Source of the DNA: an uncultured Lachnospiraceae bacterium
GTDB lineage: Bacteria > Bacillota > Clostridia > Lachnospirales > Lachnospiraceae
Length of the DNA: 41,540 bases
Assembly (NCBI GenBank): GCA_947169935.1
Contig: CAMVRS010000010.1
Span: 1-41,540, forward strand
Direction: 5' to 3'
Positions within the stretch are counted from its first letter, which is position 1; each line of letters begins with the position of its first letter. Positions 23,945 through 32,269 of this stretch are shown here, one piece after another. The position numbers were made by a program, and so were the translations under genes. The notes beneath the pieces were generated by a model. It did no database searches. It saw only the letters and a program-made list of their open reading frames with translations, and was not told the origin of the DNA.

Positions 23945-25432
23945 ATGATCAATATATTCAGAGAGATGGACAAAAAGAAAGGCGTTCTTCCTCCATCCGT
24001 CTGGAAACAGGCGGAGCAGGAGACTGCTGCGGTTTCGGAATATATACTCTCAAGGCTGGTGCTGGTCAACGATAATGTCGATAACGCTGATGTAGATGCC
24101 CTGGGATACCTTGAGATGCTTTTTTTTCGTGTAAAAGATGATAAACGCATTTCTCCCGATAACAGATCTCTTTTGAGTATACTGGATAAGCTTGAAGAAG
24201 ATCTGGATTATTCCGTTGAGATTTTCGGAGAAAGGGCGTCTTATATTCTTGATTTTCTTGAAGCGGATACTTTAAAGCACGCCGTGGAAAAAAGTTCAAA
24301 TGAGCGTGAGCGTCAGGTGCTTGGACGGATACTCAGGCTGCGGCGCCTGTATCTGGCCAATGAAAAGGAAACAGTCAAAGAAGTATTAAAGCCCAGGGAG
24401 ATCAAGGATTATCTGGACAGATTTGTCATAGGGCAGGAAGACGCAAAGATAGCTATCAGTACTGCCGTATACGGTCACGGAAAAAGGGTGCGTCATCCGG
24501 GTGAGCGTTTCGCGCCTGATGTTGTCCTTCTGATAGGACCTTCCGGCTGCGGAAAGACAGAGATAATGAGAAAGATCAGGGAACTGACGGATTACCCCAT
24601 GATCTTTACTGATGTTTCTTCTCTGGGAGCCAGCCAGTACAGGGGCAGACACAAGGAAGATATACTTCTTGAGCTTTTTGAAGAATCCGGGAGAAAGAAG
24701 AATCTTGCCGAAAAAGGCATAGTCTTTATGGATGAATTTGATAAGCTCCTGCTTCCGGCTGTCAGTGAAAGAGGAGTTAATGTTCATGATGATGTACAGT
24801 CCCAGCTGCTTACCATGCTCGAGGGCAGCGAGGTGGAGCTTAAGTGCGACGGACAGCAGCTGCTTCTGGATACCTCCAGGATGCTTTTTGTCCTGGCGGG
24901 GGCCTTTCAGGGACTGGAAGATTATATAAAGACCGACAAGCGCGAAAAGAGTAAGGTGCCGGGTGGCATCGGGTATGGCGCGGTACTGGAAAAAGAGATG
25001 AACCTGGATTTCATCAGGGAGAATATCAATCATGAAGTCCTTATGAAATACGGGATGAAGAGAGAACTGGCAGGCCGTATATCCAGCATAGCCGTGCTGG
25101 AGAAGCTTGACCGTGAAGATATGATACGTATCCTGACGGAACCGGAGGACAGCCTGGTGATGCGTTATGAAAGGGAGCTGATGCTGTCATCGGGAGCGGA
25201 ACTGCTGTTTACGGATGAGGCGCTGGATGCAGTGGCGGATGCCGCACTTAAGACTCCTGTCGGTGCCAGGGCATTGCAGAGCATTATGGGCAAAGTTCTC
25301 AGAAAGGTGCTTTATAAGGCGCCGGGAATAAAAGGCCTCAGGCGTGTGGTGATAAACGGCGCTGTGGTTACCGATGGGGAAGAACCTATGTATGAGATAG
25401 AAGGCGGTAATGAACAGAATATTTACCTGTAA
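23945..25432 (+). CDS. ClpX-like AAA+ ATPase without zinc domain (paralogue A)
   Basis: This 495-residue protein is clearly ClpX-related from about residue 150: YLDRFVIGQEDAK, Walker A GPSGCGKT (198-205), Walker B D263-E264 and sensor-2 GARALQS. The pore loop reads Y232-R-G where ClpX has Y-V-G, and the ClpP-docking loop is I342-G-Y, not IGF. Residues 1-150 replace the zinc domain with an unrecognised helical, acidic region, so its substrate or adaptor set must differ. The ATG has no clear ribosome binding site; an ATG at 23966 preceded by AGAGAG is an alternative start. It overlaps the next ClpX-like gene by 23 bp. Its pairing with ClpP is uncertain. Confidence 0.85.
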   Translation: MINIFREMDKKKGVLPPSVWKQAEQETAAVSEYILSRLVLVNDNVDNADVDALGYLEMLFFRVKDDKRISPDNRSLLSILDKLEEDLDYSVEIFGERASYILDFLEADTLKHAVEKSSNERERQVLGRILRLRRLYLANEKETVKEVLKPREIKDYLDRFVIGQEDAKIAISTAVYGHGKRVRHPGERFAPDVVLLIGPSGCGKTEIMRKIRELTDYPMIFTDVSSLGASQYRGRHKEDILLELFEESGRKKNLAEKGIVFMDEFDKLLLPAVSERGVNVHDDVQSQLLTMLEGSEVELKCDGQQLLLDTSRMLFVLAGAFQGLEDYIKTDKREKSKVPGGIGYGAVLEKEMNLDFIRENINHEVLMKYGMKRELAGRISSIAVLEKLDREDMIRILTEPEDSLVMRYERELMLSSGAELLFTDEALDAVADAALKTPVGARALQSIMGKVLRKVLYKAPGIKGLRRVVINGAVVTDGEEPMYEIEGGNEQNIYL

Positions 25433-26960
25433 AAATGATGCCGAAACCGCATTTTATATAGAGAGCCGTATGGCTGAATACCAGGACCGCGGCGGCAGTT
25501 TTACTTCGCCGGGTACTGTCAGTGATTATCTGCGCATACTTGTTCATTATATAAAGCATATACGTCCCGCGGCAGAGCATAATATGGATAGCATGCTCAA
25601 ACTGATGGGAGCCAGTTATAAGGAAAAAGGCTACCGTACTCCTTTCTGGGCTATCATCCGTGAATCTGCTGCGGCCAACCCAACAGATGAGCTGTTTTAT
25701 AAAGCCCGTAATGTTGAGCGCGAGATAACCAATGAGGATCTGGATGAGATCTTTTCATTTATGGAATATGAGCTCTTAAAGGATCCGGATAATAAGGAAA
25801 GCGAAGGTTTTCTGGGAACACTGGCAGTCTGCAGGGTAAAGTATCAGCAGAGCAAGGTCCGCAATATCCGTATGAAAGAACGGAAACATAAGGGTGAAAA
25901 GAGAGAGCAGCCCGTTTTTCTGGCTGAATGTGAGCGGTTTGCAAAGGAATATACGCCGGAACGCATAAAGGCTTATCTGGACCGGTTTATCCTGGGACAG
26001 GATGAGTCAAAGGAAGTACTCAGTACAGCGGTATATAATCATCTGCTCAGGATACTGCATCCGGAGGAGAAACTTCTGAAAACAAACGTACTTATGGTAG
26101 GGCCTTCCGGCTGTGGTAAAACGGAGATAATAAGACGGCTTTCCGAGCTGCTTCCCCTGCCGGTGGTCATAACGGATTTCAGCGGTATAGTCGCAACGCC
26201 CTGGAAAGGCAGAAATAAGGAAGAAGCTCTGCTGAATCTTTATATAAAGGCGGGGAAAGACCTGGAACTTACGGAATGCGGTATAGTATTCTGTGATGAG
26301 TTTGATAAGGTGATCCCTGCAAAGCTCTATTCCAAAGGCGGCGATATAAACCAGGAACTGCAGGGACAGCTTCTGGGCATGTTTGAGGGGACTGATATCG
26401 ATGTACCCCTTCAGGATAAATCCAGTGCCGACAGTATCATCATGGACACTTCCAATATCCTTTTTGTTTGTGCCGGAGCTTTTGAAGGTCTGGAAAAGAT
26501 AGCAAGGAAGGATTATGTTAAAAGCGGCATAGGCTTTGGAAGCGAAGTGGAGAAGGATGAGAATTTTGAGATGACGGGCATGCATTTAAAGACCGAGCAT
26601 CTTATGGAATACGGAATGAAGCCGGAGCTGGCGGGAAGATTAAGTACGGTCACCGTGCTCAGAAAACTTGACCGTGATATGATGAGACGTGTTCTGACGG
26701 AGCCGGAGGACAGTATTATTTCCCGTTATGAAAGAGAACTGCTTATAGATGACGGAGTGAAGCTTACATTAAGCGACGGAGCGCTTGATGTGATAACTGA
26801 CAGGGTTATGGCAATGAGCATCGGAGCCAGGGGACTGAATTCCGTTGTCAGGGAGATATTATCGGAGGTACTTTTTGAAGTGCCGTCCATGACCGGAGTT
26901 AAAGAAGTACTTATAACGGAAGGCGCCGCACGCCTGGAAGATAAAGCGACATACCTGTAA
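25410..26960 (+). CDS. ClpX-like AAA+ ATPase without zinc domain (paralogue B)
   Basis: This 516-residue protein starts inside the previous ClpX-like gene with AAGG five bases upstream, so the two are translationally coupled. The AAA+ part begins near residue 185 (YLDRFILGQDESK). It has Walker A GPSGCGKT (231-238), Walker B D296-E297, a pore loop W265-K-G (Trp in place of Tyr), a docking loop I374-G-F identical to that of ClpX, and sensor-2 GARGLNS. The N-terminal 180 residues are unrelated in appearance to the zinc domain and only loosely similar to those of paralogue A; they are helical and charged. Two adjacent, diverged copies suggest a hetero-hexamer or a pair with separate adaptors; that is inference. 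Confidence 0.85.
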   Translation: MNRIFTCKNDAETAFYIESRMAEYQDRGGSFTSPGTVSDYLRILVHYIKHIRPAAEHNMDSMLKLMGASYKEKGYRTPFWAIIRESAAANPTDELFYKARNVEREITNEDLDEIFSFMEYELLKDPDNKESEGFLGTLAVCRVKYQQSKVRNIRMKERKHKGEKREQPVFLAECERFAKEYTPERIKAYLDRFILGQDESKEVLSTAVYNHLLRILHPEEKLLKTNVLMVGPSGCGKTEIIRRLSELLPLPVVITDFSGIVATPWKGRNKEEALLNLYIKAGKDLELTECGIVFCDEFDKVIPAKLYSKGGDINQELQGQLLGMFEGTDIDVPLQDKSSADSIIMDTSNILFVCAGAFEGLEKIARKDYVKSGIGFGSEVEKDENFEMTGMHLKTEHLMEYGMKPELAGRLSTVTVLRKLDRDMMRRVLTEPEDSIISRYERELLIDDGVKLTLSDGALDVITDRVMAMSIGARGLNSVVREILSEVLFEVPSMTGVKEVLITEGAARLEDKATYL

Positions 26961-26985
26961 ACAGTTTCTGACATAGCAACATAGT

Positions 26986-27061
26986 GTCATCCTGAGCGAA
27001 TAAACATAGTGTCATCCTGAGCGAATAAACATAGTGTCATCCTGAGCGAAGCGAAGGATCT
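26986..27061 (+). repeat. Tandem hairpin repeats (two half copies, one full)
   Basis: The 15-bp left half (GTCATCCTGAGCGAA) begins at 26986, 27011 and 27036 with an exact 25-bp period. Only the last continues into a full copy (27036-27061, ATCCT/AGGAT variant). It sits between the ClpX-like pair and the GGDEF gene. Confidence 0.9.
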
Positions 27062-27078
27062 TAAACAGAGGCCTGATT

Positions 27079-28581
27079 ATGAAAGCATTAGAGAAGAAAA
27101 TGATCGGTAAGCTGCAGATGGCAGTACTTCTGCGTACTATACTGCCTGTGCTGGTGATGTGCATAATAATACTGATAGCGGTTATGCTGCGGACACGAAG
27201 TTCGCTGGAAGAAGAAGTATACCGCTCGCTGGAAGCGGTAGCTGAATCTGTAGTGGCGGCTTATGATGTAATGTATCCCGGGGATTATGTACTCGTTGGA
27301 GATAAAGTGGTTTCGCTGTATAAAGGTGATCAGGAACTGACGGAAGATCATGCATATCTGGACAGTGTAGCGGAAAGCAGCGGAATGGCGCTCACCATGT
27401 TTTATAAGGATGCGCGCATACTTACAACACTGAAAGATAAAGACGGCGTACGCTATATAGGCAGCGGTGTTCATACCAGCGTCATCAGTGAGATGGAAAG
27501 GAAAAAAGCGCCGCTTCATTATAAGACAGAGATAGAAACGGGTAAGTATTATTACGCATGTTATGTGCCTCTTATCAATTCCGACGGAGAGCTGGCAGGA
27601 ATGGTAGGAACAGCTGTTACTGCTGCGGAAGTAAGACGCGAAGAAGCTTCAGCTTCGGCACCCATATGGATCATCACGCTTTTAGGTCTGCTTACCGCGA
27701 GTATCGTAAGCATACGTTATACCAATTCCATAGTATCTGCCGTAAAGAGCATGCATTTCTTCTTATCTAACATGGTAGCCGGAAAGCTGAGCAATGAGAT
27801 GCCCCTTGAGGTGCTTACCCGCGGTGATGAGATAGGTGCAACGGGTGAGGATATAGTGCGCATGCAGAATGCAGTCAGGATACTGGTTGAGTGCGATCCT
27901 CTTACCACGCTGTATAACAGGCGTTGCGGTGATGCAAAGTTTAAGGCTATACAGAAAAAGTCGGTTGAATCCGGATCACCTTTCTGCATTGCTATCGGCG
28001 ATATCGACTTCTTTAAAAAAGTAAATGATACATACGGCCATGATGCCGGTGATGTTGTGCTTAAGCATGTAGCAGCTGAGCTTAAGAATCTTATGGCAGG
28101 AAGAGGTCATGCCGTAAGATGGGGTGGTGAGGAATTCCTGCTTATATTCGAAGATATGCGCCTGGTGCCTGCAGCTGCATCCATAGAAACATTTATCGAT
28201 AAGATAAGAGCGGCACATATAACCTATGGTGCATTGGATATAAGGGTTACCATGACTATAGGTCTGGTGGAAGGAACACCGGAAAAGTCGCTGGAAGATA
28301 TGGTCAAAGAGGCAGATGAAAAGCTTTATTACGGTAAGCAGAACGGAAGAAACCAGCTGGTGGTTACGCCTAATGAGCCCCAGCCCTCATACCGTCTGCT
28401 GCTGGTAGAGGAAATGGATATGTTAAAATCCGATACGGTAATAACCTTCTCGGACGAGCTGCTGGATTCCGAGAATCTGATGAAGCTGTTATCGGATAAT
28501 GCATTAAAAGATATAGAAAACGGCGACGACTTTGTGGAGGGTAACACAAAGAGCGAAGGGGAAGAAGAAAGTGATGAGTAA
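27079..28581 (+). CDS. Membrane diguanylate cyclase with extracellular sensor domain
   Basis: Predicted to make cyclic di-GMP from two GTP. The 500-residue protein has TM1 (about 15-38), an extracellular Cache-like sensor of about 155 residues, TM2 (about 195-215), a HAMP-like linker and a GGDEF domain. The active-site motif is GGEEF (349-353), which is active in known enzymes, and DPLTTLYNRR marks the domain start. No RxxD inhibitory site is seen five residues before it, so product feedback is probably absent. An acidic tail of about 75 residues follows the domain. The ribosome binding site is weak (AGAGG). Its end overlaps the MATE gene by 8 bp. Confidence 0.9.
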   Translation: MKALEKKMIGKLQMAVLLRTILPVLVMCIIILIAVMLRTRSSLEEEVYRSLEAVAESVVAAYDVMYPGDYVLVGDKVVSLYKGDQELTEDHAYLDSVAESSGMALTMFYKDARILTTLKDKDGVRYIGSGVHTSVISEMERKKAPLHYKTEIETGKYYYACYVPLINSDGELAGMVGTAVTAAEVRREEASASAPIWIITLLGLLTASIVSIRYTNSIVSAVKSMHFFLSNMVAGKLSNEMPLEVLTRGDEIGATGEDIVRMQNAVRILVECDPLTTLYNRRCGDAKFKAIQKKSVESGSPFCIAIGDIDFFKKVNDTYGHDAGDVVLKHVAAELKNLMAGRGHAVRWGGEEFLLIFEDMRLVPAAASIETFIDKIRAAHITYGALDIRVTMTIGLVEGTPEKSLEDMVKEADEKLYYGKQNGRNQLVVTPNEPQPSYRLLLVEEMDMLKSDTVITFSDELLDSENLMKLLSDNALKDIENGDDFVEGNTKSEGEEESDE

Positions 28582-29983
28582 GCAGTTGGCTGCGGGAGAC
28601 GAAAAAGAGAATAAGATGGGCGTAATGCCCATGAACAGGCTGTTGATCGGCATGGCGACTCCAATGATAATATCTATGCTGGTAACAGCCTGCTATAATA
28701 TAGTAGACAGTATATTTGTAGCAAGGATAGTTGATGAAGGCGGAGATGCATCTTCGGCAGGAACGGCGGCGCTATCGGCGCTGGGTATGGCGTTTCCTTT
28801 TCAGACGCTTCTGATCGCATTTGCTACAGGTACCTGCGTAGGTGTCAATGCGATATTATCAAAGGCACTGGGAGAAAAGGATAAGGAAACGGCGCAGAAG
28901 GCAGCCAACAACGGTGTCTTCCTTTCCTTCTGTAATTTCTTATTGTTTCTGGTCATAGGCGTATTCCTGGCACCGACACTTATAGCATCACAAAAAGGTA
29001 CGGGACTTACACTGGAATACGGAAGCCAGTATCTGCGTATCGTCTGCATCGGATCGCTGGGTATATATATGCAGTTTATTTTTGAGCGACTGCTGCAGTC
29101 TACCGGTAAGACTATTTATACCATGATCACACAGACTACCGGCGCAGTCATCAATATCATACTGGATCCCATACTTATCTTCGGTTATTTCGGCTTCCCG
29201 CAGATGCGCGTAGCGGGTGCTGCCGTAGCGACTATAGTGGGACAGATAGTTGCAGGTATCCTGGCTTATATACTCAACAAGAAATTTAATGAAGATGTAC
29301 AGGTAAATCTTAAGGGCTTTAAGCCTGACCTTACGATCATAAAGAGGATCTATACCGTAGGCTTCCCTTCAATAGTGATGCAGGCTATAGGTTCTGTAAT
29401 GACCTATTCAATGAACCGTATATTGAACGGTCTTAATGAAGCTTCTGTTGCGGTATTTACCGTATACTTTAAGCTGCAGAGTCTTTTCTTCATGCCTATA
29501 TTCGGCCTGAACAACGGTATGGTGCCTATACTGGCGTACAACTATGGAGCCAGAAAGCGCGGCCGTATGATGAAAGTCATCAAGCTTTCGATGTTGTATG
29601 CATTCGGTTTTATGGCCATAGGCTTTGCTCTTTTTGAAATTATGCCGGAGCAGCTGCTGCGCATATTTGATACGGGAGATGACAGCCTTATAGTATTAGG
29701 CGTACCGGCACTGCGGACCATAGCCTGGCATTATATGTTCGCATGGTTCTGTATAATAGGCGGAACTACTTTCCAGGCTCTGGGCAACGGCCTTTACAGT
29801 CTGATAGTTTCCGTGGCCAGACAGCTGGTGGTCCTTGTACCCGTAGCTTATATACTGTCGATCATCGGCGGTCTTGATCTGATATGGTGGTGTTTCCCCA
29901 TAGCTGAGCTGATGTCTCTGACAGTCACGGTATTCTTCCTGATCAGGATCTATAAAAAAGTCATCGCACCGATACCTGAATAA
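28574..29983 (+). CDS. MATE-family multidrug/Na+ antiporter
   Basis: Inner-membrane exporter of 469 residues with 12 predicted transmembrane segments in two six-helix halves. Each half starts with the MATE pattern, for example PMNRLLIGMATPMIISMLVTACYN in part, followed by GVNAILSKALG. The ATG at 28574 overlaps the end of the GGDEF gene (ATGAGTAA) and is preferred over an in-frame GTG at 28532, which would extend it by 14 charged residues deep into the upstream gene. Coupled translation links exporter level to the cyclase. The cargo is unknown; MATE proteins export cationic drugs or metabolites. A strong terminator follows. Confidence 0.92.
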   Translation: MSKQLAAGDEKENKMGVMPMNRLLIGMATPMIISMLVTACYNIVDSIFVARIVDEGGDASSAGTAALSALGMAFPFQTLLIAFATGTCVGVNAILSKALGEKDKETAQKAANNGVFLSFCNFLLFLVIGVFLAPTLIASQKGTGLTLEYGSQYLRIVCIGSLGIYMQFIFERLLQSTGKTIYTMITQTTGAVINIILDPILIFGYFGFPQMRVAGAAVATIVGQIVAGILAYILNKKFNEDVQVNLKGFKPDLTIIKRIYTVGFPSIVMQAIGSVMTYSMNRILNGLNEASVAVFTVYFKLQSLFFMPIFGLNNGMVPILAYNYGARKRGRMMKVIKLSMLYAFGFMAIGFALFEIMPEQLLRIFDTGDDSLIVLGVPALRTIAWHYMFAWFCIIGGTTFQALGNGLYSLIVSVARQLVVLVPVAYILSIIGGLDLIWWCFPIAELMSLTVTVFFLIRIYKKVIAPIPE

Positions 29984-29994
29984 AAGTTCTTCCT

Positions 29995-30020
29995 GCCCCC
30001 GTGAAAACGGGGGCTTTTTT
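29995..30020 (+). terminator. Rho-independent terminator after the MATE gene
   Basis: The perfect 8-bp stem GCCCCCGT/ACGGGGGC with GAAA loop (29995-30014) followed by six T. Confidence 0.92.
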
Positions 30021-30155
30021 ACCGTTCACAACTAAAATCCTCCCTTTCACCACATTTCCCGTTTTTATCCTGAGTTTTTCATATAATGATATCGTCGACA
30101 ATATGAGATGTTATCCTGAGCTTTGCCACTATGCCATCGTGAATGGCGCCTCCGT

Positions 30156-30204
30156 GTCATCCTGAGCGGAGTTCCCGTGTCATCCTGAGCGGAGCGAAGG
30201 ATCT
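30156..30204 (+). repeat. Half plus full hairpin repeat with GGA loop
   Basis: A half copy at 30156-30170 and a full copy at 30179-30204, both with GCGGA in place of GCGAA, so the triloop is GGA. Degenerate left halves (TTATCCTGAG) also occur near 30065 and 30111. A TATAAT at 30082-30087 has no good -35 partner. Confidence 0.85.
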
Positions 30205-30222
30205 TGAAGAAAGGAAATTGCT

Positions 30223-32250
30223 ATGAAACATAAATCATTAATAACAATTCTTCTTGCTTCTGCCCTGCTGCTTCAGGGCTGTGGGACAGTAACGGAACCT
30301 GATCCGCCAAAGGAGCCGCAGAAGGAAGAAGAAACAGAAGAATTTGATCCGGAAAGAATCAGACCACAGGATGATTTTAACGGATATGTAAATGCTAAAG
30401 CATTACTGGAAGCAGATATCACAGAACACCATGGAAGTACCGGATCCTTTGAGCAGATCGGTGATATGGTGGATGATGAACTGGATACGATAATCGAAAA
30501 TATCGTGAAGGGTGACAGATCCTCATATGCAGCCGGAAGTAATGAGCAGCTTATATATGATATATATTACCAGGCTCTGGAAGCGTCTACCGGCGGTGTG
30601 TTTATGGATCAGGAAGATATCGATTCCATGTTTAAGACTGTAGAGGATATCAGGAATACAGCATCCATAGATGAGTTCCTGGATATCTGCGGCAGGATCT
30701 ATTCGGAATGGAATGTTAATCCCATATTCGGAACTTCGATAGATACCGATATGCATGATTCGGCATCGGGCAGCATATGGATAAGACCTTTTCAGTGCCC
30801 TACAGGGCAAAAGCTTGAGGATATCAGTTTAGGTGGTCAGATGGCTCAGGTTGTAGCCATGTATTTCAGAACAAAACTTGTTGATCTGGGAATGGGTGCT
30901 GATGAGGCCAGGCAAAAGAGTGTGGCGGATACAAAGCTTATCATGGATATAGCGCTGGATACGGATCTGGAGCTGCTTGAGCTGATCTCAAAGGACTGGG
31001 GAGCAGCCATGCAGACGGCTGTTTACAGATCGGATAAAGAGATAGATGTGCTTTGTCCCAATGTGGGAGCAGACGGGATCCTGCGCACTATTGGTATCAG
31101 ATCCGATATGGCAGACGGAGTTTATCTGTGGGATGAGGGACAGCTTTCAGGTATTGATTCGCTGCTGACTGAGGAACACCTGAATGAATGGCAGGACATA
31201 GCGGTAATGTGTTACATGAAAAGTATAGAAGACATGCTGCCTAAGGAATACGGAGGCCGGTCCTATTTATATTCCAATGACCTGCTGGCAAAAGACATGA
31301 TAAAAATGCTTCTGCCTAAGGAATTGGGGGAGGAATACGTAAAGAATTATTATGATGAAGATACCGTAGCGGCTGTCGTTCAGATCACCGATGCGATAGT
31401 GGATGAATATATCGTGATGATAGATGACTGCGAATGGTTAAGTGATGAAGGTAAAACAGCGATAGCCGCAAAGCTTGATAATATGTTGTATTTTATCGGC
31501 GCAGATGCGCCGCATAAGATCAAAGCCGAAGATGCAAAGCTGGTAGGGCATTCCGTATACGAGACTAAACATAATCTTAATATGAGAGATTACAAAGATA
31601 ACATGAAGGTGCTTAAGGAGGGCGTAGAAAGGAACGGATTTGAAATGATGGCACCGCAGACTGTGAATGCCTGCTATTCACCGGATATGAATTCCATCAA
31701 TATAACCGCAGCCATCATGAATGCACCCTTTTACAGTCCGGACCAGAGCTACTGGGAAAATCTTGGAGGTATAGGAGCGGTAGTCGGTCACGAGATATCA
31801 CATGCATTTGATAACCATGGAATGATGTATGACATGAACGGAAATTATGATCCGTCCTGGATACCGGAGGAGGACAGAAAAGCTTTTGATGAAATGGCAT
31901 CACGTATTGAAGAGTATTATTCAGAGCAGAGAGTACTGGATATACATCCTGTGGACGGGGAACTCACACTTGGTGAAAACCTTGCGGATATAAGTGGAGT
32001 TGACTGCATACTGCGTCTTACAAAAAACAATGAACAGAGAAAAGAGCTGTTAGAGAACTATGCAAGGATCTGGGCAAGCGTTATGCCTAAAGACGATGTG
32101 CTTGGGCGGCTTTATATGGATGAGCACAGTCCTGCAAAGGTGCGGGTCAATGCAGTAGTGGCGCTCTTTGATCCCTTCTATGAAATATATGATGTAAAAG
32201 AAGGGGATGCAATGTATATAGCGCCGGAAGACCGTGTGACGCGCTGGTAA
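30223..32250 (+). CDS. M13-family zinc metallopeptidase lipoprotein (neprilysin/PepO type)
   Basis: Secreted, lipid-anchored endopeptidase of 675 residues cutting short peptides. The signal peptide ends in the lipobox LLQGC (C20). Zinc ligands are H523 and H527 in HEISH, with E524 as catalytic base, and E585 in GENLADISG, the typical M13 third ligand. The upstream NAPFY block matches the substrate-binding Asn-Ala motif. The length is normal for the family. AAGGAAA precedes the ATG. It ends 19 bp before the FtsX-type exporter gene, so the peptidase and exporter are likely one transcript. A role in cleaving antimicrobial or signal peptides outside the cell fits the setting but is inference. Confidence 0.93.
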   Translation: MKHKSLITILLASALLLQGCGTVTEPDPPKEPQKEEETEEFDPERIRPQDDFNGYVNAKALLEADITEHHGSTGSFEQIGDMVDDELDTIIENIVKGDRSSYAAGSNEQLIYDIYYQALEASTGGVFMDQEDIDSMFKTVEDIRNTASIDEFLDICGRIYSEWNVNPIFGTSIDTDMHDSASGSIWIRPFQCPTGQKLEDISLGGQMAQVVAMYFRTKLVDLGMGADEARQKSVADTKLIMDIALDTDLELLELISKDWGAAMQTAVYRSDKEIDVLCPNVGADGILRTIGIRSDMADGVYLWDEGQLSGIDSLLTEEHLNEWQDIAVMCYMKSIEDMLPKEYGGRSYLYSNDLLAKDMIKMLLPKELGEEYVKNYYDEDTVAAVVQITDAIVDEYIVMIDDCEWLSDEGKTAIAAKLDNMLYFIGADAPHKIKAEDAKLVGHSVYETKHNLNMRDYKDNMKVLKEGVERNGFEMMAPQTVNACYSPDMNSINITAAIMNAPFYSPDQSYWENLGGIGAVVGHEISHAFDNHGMMYDMNGNYDPSWIPEEDRKAFDEMASRIEEYYSEQRVLDIHPVDGELTLGENLADISGVDCILRLTKNNEQRKELLENYARIWASVMPKDDVLGRLYMDEHSPAKVRVNAVVALFDPFYEIYDVKEGDAMYIAPEDRVTRW

Positions 32251-32269
32251 CCGAAAGGAGATTATTTAA

